Of a DNA stretch of 64,000 nucleotides, positions 1-23,362 are shown one piece after another (positions within the stretch are counted from its first letter, which is position 1; each line of letters begins with the position of its first letter). Below the pieces are notes generated by a model that worked only from the letters and a program-made list of their open reading frames with translations, did not search any database and was not told the origin of the DNA. Source of the stretch: Antennarius striatus (Eukaryota; Chordata; Actinopteri; Lophiiformes; Antennariidae); NCBI RefSeq assembly GCF_040054535.1, contig NC_090785.1, positions 18,823,001 through 18,887,000 on the forward strand. Direction: 5' to 3'. Made by a program: the position numbers and the translations under genes.

Positions 1-424
1 GGAAATCACTGAGGAGTCTCAGTCTAAAAGAGTTTTTGGACTTGTTAATTCTGCATGCCTGAGTACAGCCTGAAGTCTGACTCATCAAACCAGAGTATTA
101 GCTTGAGGCAGGGGATATTGGTTTGAGTCCAGCAACAGGAGAGAGAAAGAATGGAAGATGGTTCAGAGAATGTTGTCAGGGAAAAAGCACAGGGGATGCC
201 AGGCTTTTCGTGTTGGACTGACTGCTGTCTGTCCATCATTCTGCAGCAGTCTGGACCTGGAGAGTGCTGCTTGTCTGAGACAAACGACTGGAGACAACCA
301 GACAACAACCAAAGTCGGATTACTGTGTGCTCCTTGCTTTTTGTCATTTTGAAGTGATGATCTTGCGTTTAGGTTTGAGGTTATTTGCAAAGAAAGACTG
401 TTACCACCATCATATCAATAAATC

Positions 425-615
425 AGTCAATCAAGTTTTATTTATAAAGCGCTTAATCATATCAACATTCCAAAGCGATTTTACAGACAGAAAAACTGAA
501 CAGAACCCTCCAGAACAAGCATCAGCGACAGCGGCAGGGAAAAACTCTCTCATTGAGGGAGAAACTCCTGGCAAGACCCAGACTCTTTTGGGCGGCCATC
601 CGCCTTGACCGTAGG
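425..615 (-). repeat. Teleost SINE-like interspersed repeat, copy 1
   Basis: The reverse strand reads GGTCAAGGCGGATG, then AGAGTCTGGGT, GGAGTTTC, CAATGAGAGAGTTTTTCC, CGCTGTCGC and GGAGGGTTCTGTT. It ends in a tail that appears on the + strand as tttatttataaagcgc. The same ordered blocks occur at 39985-40140 in the opposite orientation, which shows an interspersed family. The family name is not certain. Confidence 0.7.
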
Positions 616-1037
616 GTGGGAAAGAAATACAATGAAGATAAGGACAAAGAGAAAGAGAGAGACAGAGAAAGAGAATAGCAGATAGGGCAAATAGATTCAC
701 TGTCTTTATGGTTATAATTAGGAAATTTAATGCAGGCGCTGAAGGGGGATGGTAATGTCAGGCTGCGTGCATTGACTCCTGAGATGTTGTCTGCTGTTCA
801 TGTTCCCTATCATCTAGTTGGTTATTTCAAAGCACAAATACAGCAATCCCCCAGGCATTCGCCCATGAACACAGGCGGCTTCACCCCATCACGGATTTTT
901 AGTAGGTAGTCACATGATACCGTACACACATTCTATTGGCTGACGGCATCCGGAAGTGCGCTGCGTTAGGAGGCTCACGGAACGCAGCACAATTCCGTGA
1001 GACACAAAGAACTTTAAACAGTCTATAAGAGTTTGTG

Positions 1038-1099
1038 AAAATGTAATACAGATACAGTGGTACAAATACTTATGTACCACTGTATCTGTATTACATTTT
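1038..1099. repeat. Perfect 27-bp inverted repeat with 8-nt loop
   Basis: The arms at 1038-1064 and 1073-1099 are exact reverse complements around the loop at 1065-1072. The inner part of each arm (ACAGTGGTACA) matches the end of the MITE-like element that finishes near 1845, so the hairpin contains a transposon terminus plus flanking DNA in inverted duplicate. Confidence 0.85.
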
Positions 1100-1845
1100 C
1101 TTAAAAAGAAAATTTTGTAAGTAGAGACGTGTTTTCCATGCAAATGCCCTAATCCCTTCTAAGCCCCCCAAAATTCAGACATAAATGTTTTATTAGGCAT
1201 AAAAATGCATCAAAACATGTTACAATTAGATTATTACACAATAAATGAGAGTTGTGCATAATGTAAAAAACAAAGAATAGAGTAAAGAATAAAAATAATT
1301 GTTATTCACCTTTTAACTGCTGTCCTCATTGTTTTTTGCCCTCTTTGGTTCATGTGCTACTTGCCTCACCATGCTGAACAACAGAATGATTTCCAGTCCT
1401 CCTTTTGAACTTCTTGACCACCCATGCGATGTCTTAAACTCCCAGTGTTCTTTCGCCGACTTTCCTTCCCCTGAATCTTCCTTCACAAGGTCATTAAAAA
1501 TGGCGTTTGCCTTGTCTCAAATGATTTATGTAAGACTATCAGAACACCGCATGGGTCGAGGCCCGAATGACGAGGACGCTGCATAGACACCTATCTAGCT
1601 CCACATAGAGGTCCCTCTTAGCCAATGGGATGCCAGGAAGATGCTAGGTAATAGCCAATGACAGAGCAGCTATAAGAATGTTGCGTTCAGGAACCTTTAG
1701 GAGCTGCGAGTAGCAGCCCATACTGTATTTTACCTTTCGTATCCTGAAATTTCTTTCGTAACAAGAAGCAATATTTTCCTGTCGAGGCGTTTCGTAACTT
1801 GAAAATTTCGTATGAAGAGACGTTTGTAAGTAGAGGTACCACTGT
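1053..1845. mobile_element. MITE-like DNA transposon remnant
   Basis: The left side carries ACAGTGGTAC and an internal TTTTGTAAGTAGAGACG block followed by CATGCAAATGCCCTAATCC. The right side has TTCGTAACTTGAAAATTTCG and ends GTAGAGGTACCACTGT at 1830-1845, a reverse-complement match to the left end. No transposase reading frame is present, which suggests a non-autonomous element. The superfamily is not assigned. Confidence 0.5.
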
Positions 1846-1919
1846 TCAAGGTGGTTAATTATCAGTATGCGGGGGGTTCATAAACTTTTAAATTACTGTA
1901 AATAATAAAATAAATAGTT

Positions 1920-1998
1920 GTCGCTACATTGCGGAATTTCGTTTTTGCGGGTGGTTCCTGGAACACATTAACCGCAAGTAACGAGGGATCACTGTACA
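1920..1998. repeat. DNA-transposon end (GGATCACTGTA type), copy 1
   Basis: It reads GCGGAATTTCGTTTTTGCGG, GTGGTTCCTGGAAC and then CGAGGGATCACTGTA. The same order of blocks recurs at 61253-61312, so this is a dispersed element end. It resembles the widespread CAGTGATCCCTCG-type termini of fish DNA transposons. Confidence 0.55.
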
Positions 1999-2589
1999 GC
2001 TAAATGGATGACTGTATGATGGCATGGAGGAAGAAAGGAAGCAGGACAGCAGCCAATGGATAGATGTGGGGTGATACTGGTTGGATAAGAGGAGCAGGTC
2101 CACAGCGGATGCACGGATGAGGGGGGAACCTGAGAAAAGCTGTGACGACATAGAGCACAGAGACTCCAGGAAAGAAGTTGAGTTAGTAAGGTAATCATCA
2201 TAGTGATTACGGAAAAGAACCCACATTATATGGCATGAACTTCAATCAGGAGTGAATAGTAAAGGACGTATAAATGACTGTTTGTTAAAGCAGATGCTAT
2301 GTAGCAATTGGCCTTCCAGAAACTCCATTGTTATTAGACTCAAAGTTGTTGGTTAGAGATCGGAGATGAATGCTACCCATTGATGTGGACTTGCTTCTAG
2401 AGGATTGGGCTGACTCTCCATCTCCACATCTCTCAAAAGGTTAGACTCATCAGTAGGAGGAGGAATATCGGTAAGTAATGCCTCCCAACGCTCCTTCTTC
2501 TCATGTTCTTGTCATGCCCGTATGCTGCTGTGAACAGGTTGTCACACACTAGCAACTTTCAGACTCTGACTCTGGCTCAGACATCAGTA

Positions 2590-4560
2590 TCATTGATGTT
2601 ACTGATGTCCTTAAAGACTCCTTCAGGCCATATCTGATCATGTCTGTGGGACCTACCAATGCTCCAGCCATTTTCCAGGCCCTGGTGAATGACATACTAT
2701 GAGACATGTTGGATTAGTTTGTCTTTGTTAAATAGATTTTATCTTTATCTTCAACCAGGAACATATTCATGTCCAGGAAGTTCTCCGGAGGAGAAAAGCT
2801 AATTTTTTTGTGAGGGCTGAGAAATGTGAGATTCATACCTGTTCAGTCCAGTCCTTGGGGTATATCATTGGGAGGGGACAGTATCTAAATGGATCCTGTG
2901 AAGTTTTCAGCTGTCGCCATCTGGCCTGTCCTGGACTCCCCAAAACAGCTTTAATCGTTCCTGGGTCTCTCATTTCTAAAGAAGGTTTCTCGTCACACAC
3001 TCCAAAGTCTCATTTTGGTGGTCCCTTGCTGCTGACATGCTTTTTCAATCTTTCAGAGCCCTGTTCACATCAGCCCCCATCCTCAAAATGCCCGACCTGG
3101 ACACTACATGGTGGAAGTGAATGTCTCCGACATAGGAGGGAGAGTACTCTAGTAGAGAGTCGCAAAGGACCAGAAACTTCATCCCTTTGTCATCTTCTTC
3201 TGACATCTGTCCTTGGCTGACAGAAACAATGACTTTGGCAGCAGGAGCTTCTGGTGGTGAAACAGGCCCTTGAGGATTGTCATCATTGGTTGGAGGGGAC
3301 CAAACAGCCATTCTTCATTTGGACTGACCACGAAAACCTGGGATATAACTGGTCAATAAAGGCTTGAACTCCTTTCAGGCACGTTGGTTCCTCTTTCTCA
3401 CCCAATTTAACATTTCCTTGTGTATCGTCCCAGCTCCTGCAGCACCAAGCCCACTACCCTGTTCCGACAGTTTCCCATGAGGGAGGAGACTTCTACCACC
3501 CCCATCCTCTTGTCTTCCTGTCTTGTTGCACACCTCACTTAGATGTCAATGAGAGAGCCAAAGCAACTTCAGAGGATTACCCACTCAGTACCTGACCTTA
3601 GACTCTATGTTCATCCTAGCTACTCTTCTCTCTGATGTTCTTCAGTGGGCCCACAAGTCCAAACTCACCTTCCACCCTGGAAGCCAACGCACCAATGATG
3701 TGATTCTATGGATGATTCTATCTGTATGGCTCTCCCTCTTCATGGCCAAACACCCTTTGTTGTGGTCCCAGTGACTTGGGTAGAATGTTGTGGTCCCAGT
3801 GACTTCGGTAGAATATACCCATAATACATCAACAAGCTCTGCCCCACGACTCTCCCCCTCGCATTGTGCCTACAATTTTCACTGTAGGCACAATGACTAC
3901 TTCTTCAAGGTGAGGAAACAACACATCTGTCCTGGCTTTCATCCATCATTGCTGTAGGGCACAAACCATGGCTTTCATGCTACATCATCTCGCCGCTTCT
4001 CAACTGTGGCAAACCACCACCGCAACAGGGCTCCATCCTACCAAGTGGACCAAAGACTCTGACGTTTCAGTCTGCACTTACCTCTTCGGATGGAGTCCAA
4101 GAAACTGGCACCAACGTTTATCGGCTCAGTAAAAATACAGGACATAAACATCAACAGTGGTCAAGTTGCCTCTGTTCTTGTGGATTCATCCTATGTTCCA
4201 CATTTCTGTCATAGTCTGTTTCGGTTATGCCAAATCTTCTCCATCTGCTATCTCTCCCCTCCTCACCTGGATGCCATGTACTGTACTGACTCTTCATAAT
4301 GTCAACTCCACACACCTGTTGCAGCATCTGTTGGTCATCAATCAACCCTCCTGTTTTGCTGCTCTCCACCATATAGTCTCTTCCAGATTGTTCATTGTCT
4401 CTGATGTGTGACTTCCCAGCATTTTGTTTCTGACTTCCAGACATTGACCCTGTTTTTCCCCAAACACTCGTTTTGTCCCAGTCCCAGATTTTTCTTCAAC
4501 TTTCTGGCCCTGACAACAAGCTTGGACTCTGTCTGCCTCACATCTGTTCTGTGCTTACTG
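2590..4560 (+). mobile_element. Decayed Ty3/gypsy (chromovirus-type) pol region
   Basis: Broken reading frames keep the usual pol order. The reverse-transcriptase end (PTNAPAIFQALVND, then the HVQ...VL and F.RAEKCEIH...LGYIIGRGQ region) lies at about 2640-2890. The RNase H region ([32 protein letters not shown]) is near 3230-3345. The integrase C-terminal region (RRFSTVANHH, LPLRMESKKLAP, KIQDIIN) is near 3990-4160. Stops and frameshifts interrupt all parts, so this is a dead copy. I could not define LTRs. Confidence 0.75.
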
Positions 4561-5649
4561 ACTCTTGTGAGTACTGCAATAAAATATCTTTTTTGACGTA
4601 GCTGCATGAATCTTACTTTTGGATCAAACATCCACCCAAGTACAGCCTTTACATAATTTTTACATTTCTTTTTGTGTCAGCTCTTGGTTTAGATTCATCT
4701 TCTTTCATCTCAGCATCTGAAACCAAGTCTCTTTAGTTCATGGCCATATTGCTGTGGGACACGGGGAATATTATGTAAGCCTAGATGGACCAGTTTCTCT
4801 TAATATTCAGGACATTCAGGAGGCAGCGAGGCAAAAACTGTCTTAAAATCATTTTAATATTGAGTTATTTCTCATTTTAAATATTATAGTTCAGCCTAGT
4901 CACGCTTTACATATAGCACTGACAGAGTGAACAAAGAATGACTGCTCCATTGGTCTTACAAAGTAGCAAGGCTGATGGACATATTTGTGGTTCAGCACAC
5001 AAAAGAGTAGTTAGTGTTGAAGATTGGTGGATGAAAGGGTCGTTAAACACACAGCCTTCAAACAAATACAAAGTTTAAGCACTCATATGGATGTGGGCTT
5101 TTTCAACTTGCAGAATAAATTGCCTTAATGTATTTTCATGTTCATAAATTAGGGGAAGTTACTTTTCATTTGATGTACTGCATACAATTTTCAGCGACAC
5201 CTTAGCCCCTGTTGGCATTGGAATATCATGGCATTATCAAGATTACTCCAGAAGTTATTTGAAGAAATCTGTTTCTTTTTGGAGTGAGAGGATGTGAACT
5301 ATCCATTTTATGTCATGACCTTGATGATTACAGATCCATAAATGCACTCTTTATGGCTTTTCCAATTGAATGAAAATATACAGTATATTAATATATAAAA
5401 CAATGTTGTATGAAAACGCTGAAAGCTGAACAGAAGGGATAGTGATGGTGATGTGTGTCAAGAATCGGAAGAGAAAACGACTGTTTATTCTTATATTAAA
5501 GACTGAAGGTTAGTGTGATTTTCTATTCACAAGCACATTTTCTCATCGGTCCTCAAACATACCAGGCAGGACTGGAGAACTAAAACTCAACTTTTGTAGA
5601 GAAATAACCTCAGCCTGTGCGTAAACGCGCCAACAGGCCCGGGTTGAAC

Positions 5650-5659
5650 TCTCGCGAGT
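5650..5659 (+). promoter_or_regulatory. TCTCGCGAG-type promoter element of zdhhc2
   Basis: TCTCGCGAGT matches 9 of 10 bases of the palindromic TCTCGCGAGA element, a known CpG-promoter motif bound by BANP. It lies about 510 bp upstream of the zdhhc2 start codon in a CpG-containing stretch. Promoter function is inferred. Confidence 0.45.
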
Positions 5660-5775
5660 CTGAACTTGCTGAACCCATCCGTTCGTAGTGACAAAAATGT
5701 GCCAGGCTTGCAGCATCCCGTGGACGTCATGGCAACCTGTGGGGAGGCAGCGGGGAGAGTCCTAACGCTGCCGGT

Positions 5776-5797
5776 GGGCGCGTGCGCGCGCGCGTGT

Positions 5798-5890
<93 letters not shown>
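5776..5890 (+). repeat. Alternating (CG)n-(TG)45 tract near zdhhc2 5' end
   Basis: A GC/GT alternating run (about 5776-5797) is followed by an uninterrupted (TG)45 at 5801-5890. Alternating purine-pyrimidine DNA of this kind is a known Z-DNA former. It lies within 400 bp of the zdhhc2 start codon. Confidence 0.9.
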
Positions 5891-5891
<1 letters not shown>

Positions 5892-6030
5892 TGGTTTTTA
5901 GTGGTCGGTACCGGAGCGGAGGGAAGCAGCGGCAGCAGCGGCGGGGCGGGAGGCGGGTAGGATGTTGCGTCTGTGCTGCCGATTAGGCTGATCAGAGCCG
6001 GAGCAACGATGCAGTGACAGCAAGACACTG

Positions 6031-6084
<54 letters not shown>

Positions 6085-6100
6085 ACACACACACACACAC
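6031..6100 (+). repeat. (AC)n tract in putative zdhhc2 5' UTR
   Basis: About 70 nt of AC dinucleotides with two single-base interruptions. It is complementary to the (TG)45 tract 140 nt upstream, so the two could pair if both are transcribed. Confidence 0.9.
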
Positions 6101-6165
6101 GGAGGGAGAGGGAGGGAGAGTCACACTCGATTGCGCACGAGAAATGATCCGCTCCGACCCAGACT

Positions 6166-17729
<11,564 letters not shown>

Positions 17730-18980
17730 GTAGTTTCCACGGAGGCAACACCTGACCCAGAAAAGTATGTTTGTGAACATAAAGATAAAATCCAGCACAT
17801 GACACGTGGAACATGTAATTACCTCTTGATTCACCCCACAGGTTCACGCTGCCCAATCTCCAAGCTGGTGATGATCGTGACATCATCAGTATTCATCGTT
17901 TTCTGTGCAATACCCTGCTTCTGCGAGGTTTCCAGGAGTGGCATCACACGTAATCTGGAGGATATGAAAGACTTTTATCATCAGTCTTATTATTCATTGA
18001 ATGAATGAAGTATTATTATTTTTAAATACAATTTCTGCAGCAATATGAAAGTATTGGACTTCAGAACAAGTGAACTGAAACTAATATTACATTCCAACTT
18101 TGACAGTTTCTTTTGTTTGTATGTGAATAAGCACAGCAGTAGTTGAAGAGAAGTTACTTAGAACAGCCTGAGCCGCTTTTGTTTTTTCCTTTGATGGATT
18201 ATTTTTTATAGTTTAGCACATAATGTGTTCACTTTACCAAATGTTTGCACTTGGAGTATAGACTGGTAGTGTTGTTATCGTGATGTAATTGATATCCCTT
18301 TTGAAATTCTTTTTTTCTGTTCAGCTTTTTTCTTATGCTTTGAGGAGCAGGCACATTTTCCACACATCATACTGAATGTTGTCAAAGTTCAAATGATGCA
18401 TGCGCTCATCTCAGGATGTCAACACACACAAAAAAAAACCCACCTTGTTGTCATGAACTGAACCACGAGATGTTCTCTTCTTCTTTGCTTGGAAACAAAA
18501 AAACAGTGTATAATGCTATGTGATATGAATAAGGGCTCTTGTCATAGCATGAGTCAGGATGCCACTGTCAATGAAACCCTCAAGAGCTGGAATTCCTCCT
18601 CTGCCAAATATCTGCTGTCTGGCTGCCTACAGTCCAAGTCAAGTGTCACTCCCAAGCAGACAAGCATCCTCTGTGTAACGCTGCCTGTTCACGATTAAAA
18701 ACTCATATCTGAGGATGAACTGTAGAGAAAATATAAATCCTGCAGGACTGCAGGTGCTCTCTCCTCCTGAGGATTCTGTTCTCACAACGGACAGGAAGCG
18801 ACCAAACATCACTAAAAAATTAGTTGAAAGACTGAACGCTTGTTTAACAAAAAGCTCCATGGTGAGTCAGTGTCAATCTATATTTTTCTATTTTCTGTCT
18901 GTATGGTTAAAAAAGGTGATATGGATGTGTGTGGTACAGTTGTAATGCCTTATCCTAATAAAAGATGCTTATCTACAGCC
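17730..18980 (+). other. zdhhc2: zdhhc2 3' UTR
   Basis: Non-coding sequence follows the TAA at 17727-17729. The best poly(A) signal is AATAAA at 18957-18962, so the transcript should end near 18980. The end position is inferred from the signal only. Confidence 0.6.
18957..18962 (+). terminator. Poly(A) signal for zdhhc2
   Basis: A canonical AATAAA lies about 1.2 kb after the stop codon and about 110 bp before the opposite-strand signal of cnot7. Confidence 0.6.
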
Positions 18981-19049
18981 TATTCATTCATCCGGTTGCA
19001 TATTTAAAAGGAATATCGAGTCACTGAAGAGATTTAATGGCCAAGAGCA

Positions 19050-20502
19050 TTTTATGGTAGAAAAGTTTCAAACTTTTATTTACAAAATAATCTAACAACA
19101 ATCCTCTTGTGTATTGCATATTCTTCTTTTACTCGTTTACAGTGTGAAAGATGCATAAAGGAGGTGTTTCGGTTATCAGGGCTTGGAGGTTAGTAAGAGG
19201 TGAGCCTACACTTCAACACACACCTATGGACATTCTATTCCACAACACGGCATTTATTCAAACTTTTTAATACATGCAGCCGTTGTACGCAGCATGAATG
19301 AACGGGAAAACATACAAAAAAAAGGTCATTCAAGAGGCCACAACTATAAATTAACTCCACCAGAACAGAAAGGTGCATGTTAGAAGGCAATGATATGTCT
19401 TTTTCTGCTATGACTAAAAGTTTTCTCTTCTTTTATTACAACTCTAAAAGTTTACAAAACCATAACTTCAATAAAAAATGAAAACTTTATGTTCGTTGGA
19501 GTAATGCAAGGTGACCTCAGCGTGTCCCAAAGCAGGTCTTCATGTGAATTTGGGGTTGAAATCATATCAAAAGATGATGGATCTGTGGTCATGCGTGTTT
19601 GCGTTGTTGAAATTCTACACGTTCCTCCAACAGTAAGTATATATGTGGTGCATACTGTATATAACTTTGTGACCATCGCATTATTAATACAACAAGGAAA
19701 CCCCAAACAAGAGATGTTTTCACTCGTTCTAGTATCCCATCTACAGGACATCACACGGGTTTGTTAGTTAAAGGCTTCCAACGGTGGGACCGGACCTTTT
19801 TCAGGTCATCTTTGACACCATCATCATGTGAACAGAAGAAAAGTCAACTCCAATGAGATGTTCATGTGCATGTAAACAGACTCACTGAGCGCTCCCATTA
19901 TGATCATATAAAGATCCTCCGACAGGCTGAGTGTACTGACATGGAGCATCCCAGGGCAGAACCTCAACAATGTCAGGTGACCAACATAATAAATAAGTTT
20001 AAAAGATGTGCAGCTAATATTAAGGCTGGAGTGTGGTGCGAGCAGCTGTGGTGATTTTACATGTTCAACCAGGAAAACTGGAACGCAAAGAAGGCAACAA
20101 AGATGAGAGACACCAGAAACATTTTCAGCTTTCCATATAAAATCAGATTAGAGCTTTTAAAGTGCAAAACATCTTCTACAGAACATTTTAGGAAAACTAA
20201 AATCCCCATCTTTTCAAGCATGTCAAATTGAAACAATCGAACCTGGCCGCTTACACCACTTTGTAGAAATAAAAGCTTAAACTCACAAACACACAGCCGG
20301 CAGGAGCATGTGTGAGGACAGCTGTGGGTTTTATGACCATCATATTCTGTTGTCTAAGGTGAGCACAGCCTATGGGTAGCAGCTTGCTAAATGATGTGTG
20401 CATGTATTCTTCCGTTCTTATCATCTGGCTGTCAAAGCTTGGCTTTAGTGTTGCACTGATTGTGCACGTCAAACTGCAGGACGGGACAGTTCCAGAGTGA
20501 TA
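19050..20502 (-). other. cnot7: cnot7 3' UTR
   Basis: The sequence after the cnot7 stop codon on the - strand contains no other recognisable gene. A - strand AATAAA at 19075-19080 would end the transcript near 19050-19060, giving a 3' UTR of about 1.45 kb. The boundary is inferred. Confidence 0.5.
19075..19080 (-). terminator. Poly(A) signal for cnot7
   Basis: AATAAA on the - strand (TTTATT on +). It faces the zdhhc2 signal at 18957, so the two transcripts should end within about 100 bp of each other. Confidence 0.5.
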
Positions 20503-22602
20503 TCACGACTGCTGCTTGTTGGCCTCCTCCTCGTAAGCGTTCCCTGTTCCGTTCTGGACGTAGGCCGAACCCGAGCCCAGCCCGTAAAGGTGACCACAGT
20601 ACTTTGCATCGTCGATATGATCCTCAAAGAACATCTGTGGGGGGGGGGGCGTAAAGAGGAAGCAGGATACTGAGAACACAACTAGAACCAGTCACCAGCG
20701 CAGGCTCCTGACATCATCATGTGGTTTACAGGGATTGATGTGTTTCTTTTGTGATGTGTAAATTCAAGAATAAACAATATGTTATATATAGTACTTCTAT
20801 AAAAAAAAAAATCAGTTCAAAGCAGATCCGATCATCTTAATCCTCAGTGAATAGCTCTGGTACATCTGATGGGAGAAAAGACTAGCGTAATCAAATAGCA
20901 CCAACGCATAAATAACGCTTTGGCTTTGTGAGGTTTGATCTTGACAACAGGATCTCCTCTCTCCGACTTGAACAGCCTACCTCTCTCATCTTAAAGAAAG
21001 CCATTCCTGTGAGTAAAGAGTCCGAGCCGGCCTGATGTTGTGGACCGATCCTCTCCAGCTCCAGCTGCTCAGCTACTTCTTGCAAGCCACCCTGAAACCA
21101 AAACAGTTGCTCAGGATCTATTCTTCTTGTTTTTATTCGCACCTGAGGGCCTCAGAAAACATCAGTGGGGAATTACCTTCAGGTTTTTACAGCTCTTCAT
21201 GAGGTACTTCACATCATAAATGACTGGAAAGTACAATCGAAGAATCTCAAAAAAGTCCACTTCCTCTTCGGGCAGATTAGCATTGGACAGAATCTTGATC
21301 AGGTAGCCAAAGTCATAACCACTACAAAACACAAACACACACTTAATGTAACTTAATGTATCTGCGTGTTCAGACTGGACTTTGTTTTTACCCAGTGGAA
21401 GGCTTCTGTCACTGCTAACCCGCTAAGACAAAACAGATGATCGAGAACAGGATCACAGGCTTTTCCTTTCATCTGCTTTTAAAGAATGTGAATCCACCAC
21501 ATACAAAGTGGGTTTTTTTATAGTTGGAGGTTACTTAAATTAACTCTGATAATCAGATGGACTGAACTGACGAGGACTACTGGGTCTTGGCAGAGGTTTG
21601 TACTCTACTGTCTAGGGTCAAAATGCATAGGAAATATCCACAGGAGCAGAATACCTGTGGAAAGAAAGCCACTTGACTCCATCACAGAGCACCACTCCTG
21701 ATGTCATCAGCAGCTCTGCGAAATACAGCGTCTCAATGCCTTCGTCCTCGTGTTTCTTGAACTGAATCCCTGAAGTGGTCAGGAGCTCAATAGAGTCCTG
21801 TGCGTACATGTCCTCTCTGAGGACACAGGTTGATCTGTTAGCATTTCAACTACAGAAGACAGTCAAACAGGAGTGAGAGATGTGTCTGAGCCAAAGACCG
21901 GTTCTGGTTCTGGTTAAAAGTCGAGCTGCAGAGTTAGAAAAACAAGTTCAAGTCTCTCAGTTGCTATTTTAGTAGAGAGGAAAATTCAGTTTCACTCGAA
22001 GCCATTCTGAAATCAAATGAGAATGGATGGGAAACCAGTAATATAATGCTTCCTGCATCAATGGCACAGAAATAGCTCAAACTTCATGAGCTGGTGTGGT
22101 GTTGTTCTCAGTCAGGGAGTGCAGTTGACAAAGATCTAAATTTTGACCTCAAGGATGAAATGCACGAAGAGTAAAGACTGAGAGAAGCACAAACATCATC
22201 TTACGTGAGATTAAACTTAAAGTTGAACTGCCACGTTGAAGTCCCTGGAGGATATTCCCCTTGTTCATTCATAAAGGTGAGGCCCAGCTGGATTATTTTG
22301 AGCAAATCCACATTGCAGCGAAGTAACTGGTACTGATAGTCAGCGTTGCTTCTGAACTCTCCGATTGGTCTGGCTACTACACCTGGAAACTCCGTGTCCT
22401 GTTTCAAGGGGGGGACAACCACACGTTAAGCACAAAGGAAACTTGCCTGTGCCTGATAGTGTTGCCCCTGTGGAGCGACACTCACCATAGCGATGTAGTT
22501 GTATTTCCGGATAACATGTCGGATCCTCTTCAGCTCCTCCTCAAGGTTGTTGGCCCAAACCTCACATATTCTTTGATTGTGATCAACAGTGGCTGCGGGC
22601 AT
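20503..22602 (-). CDS. cnot7: CCR4-NOT transcription complex subunit 7 (Caf1a deadenylase)
   Basis: Catalytic DEDD-family 3'-5' exonuclease that shortens mRNA poly(A) tails within the CCR4-NOT complex. Coding exons on the - strand, in order: 22602-22486, 22398-22205, 21816-21655, 21321-21177, 21091-20981, 20634-20503. Phases agree and give 286 aa (human CNOT7 285). The predicted active-site residues are all present: Asp40 and Glu42 (AM-DTEFPG), Asp161 (SGYDFGY), His225 and Asp230 ([14 protein letters not shown]). The product begins [10 protein letters not shown] and ends [10 protein letters not shown]. The acceptor of the last exon is preceded by a pure run of 11 C on the transcript. Adjacency to zdhhc2 supports cnot7 over its paralogue cnot8. 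The first exon is non-coding (donor at 23209). Confidence 0.96.
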
Positions 22603-23300
22603 AGTGCCACTTCACCAGGAGGGAAGAAAAATATAAGTTTCAATAGAGCTGGTGCATGGACCCGGTCTACTCACATGTGTCAGATCAGAAGATGCGAGCT
22701 GGAAAAGCCATGGGACTACTGACAGAGCATTTGGCTACCAACATAGAAAGTTGTAATACTAACTGTGGGGTGTATTCCTGCACGCATGTCTCAATGCCTT
22801 CAGTCTGAGCTGCTTCTTCTGAGATGGAATGTTTCACGTTAGGTAAAATGATCAGACAACAGGAACACAATCAGACACGGTGACCTACAGGTTCACTGGA
22901 GAGACGCAGGGCGAGCCTGGGGAGGCTGTGAGCATTAGCTCGTCGCTGCAGCTCCACCTCACACTATGGGCGAGCTAGGCTATGTGTAGCCACGAGCAGG
23001 CTAAGACAGCTAGCACCAGCAGGACAGTGGAGGTTCTAAGGTTCTAAGGCTGTGTGTGCTTTAAACACATGTCTTAAGACTCGCTCCGGCTCGCTAGAGC
23101 GGTAGGAGTGTGTACCAGACATGAGTGATGAATGACAGGGAGCTCACACACACTCTGACACACACACACGGCTCCTCTCTGCCGCTGCTAAAGCTAGCTG
23201 TAACTCACCGTTCTCCGGACCTGGTGACGTGTGCGCCGTCTGGAAACCGTGAAGCTGTTCTCCGTTAATATGTCGGGGGTTCCGCCAACTTTTCAATACT
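22603..23300 (-). other. cnot7: cnot7 5' UTR exon, intron 1 and promoter
   Basis: On the - strand a non-coding exon ends at 23209 with a strong GTGAGT donor. The intron runs to an acceptor just above the ATG at 22602. The upper part is CpG-containing and, together with 23300-23410, has promoter character. The first few hundred bases of the intron carry several GCTAGC-like hexamers. The transcription start is not determined. Confidence 0.6.
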
Positions 23301-23362
23301 TTACATTCAGTAATGTTTCGATGTCAACCTACGGCTGCCATCATAGCGAAGCCCATAACACA

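Larger units (their letters stand above)
1..5640. other. Repeat-rich intergenic region upstream of zdhhc2
   Basis: I see no gene with splice sites and a recognisable protein here. The stretch holds a SINE-like element (425-615), a hairpin and MITE-like repeat (1038-1845), a second MITE end (1920-1998) and a decayed Ty3/gypsy pol (about 2590-4560). About 4700-5600 is unique-looking AT-rich DNA in which I recognise nothing. Confidence 0.6.

Noticed and set aside
20503-22602. cnot8 instead of cnot7
   Set aside because: The protein ends with the CNOT7-type YEEEANKQ tail and the gene sits next to zdhhc2, as CNOT7 does in human.
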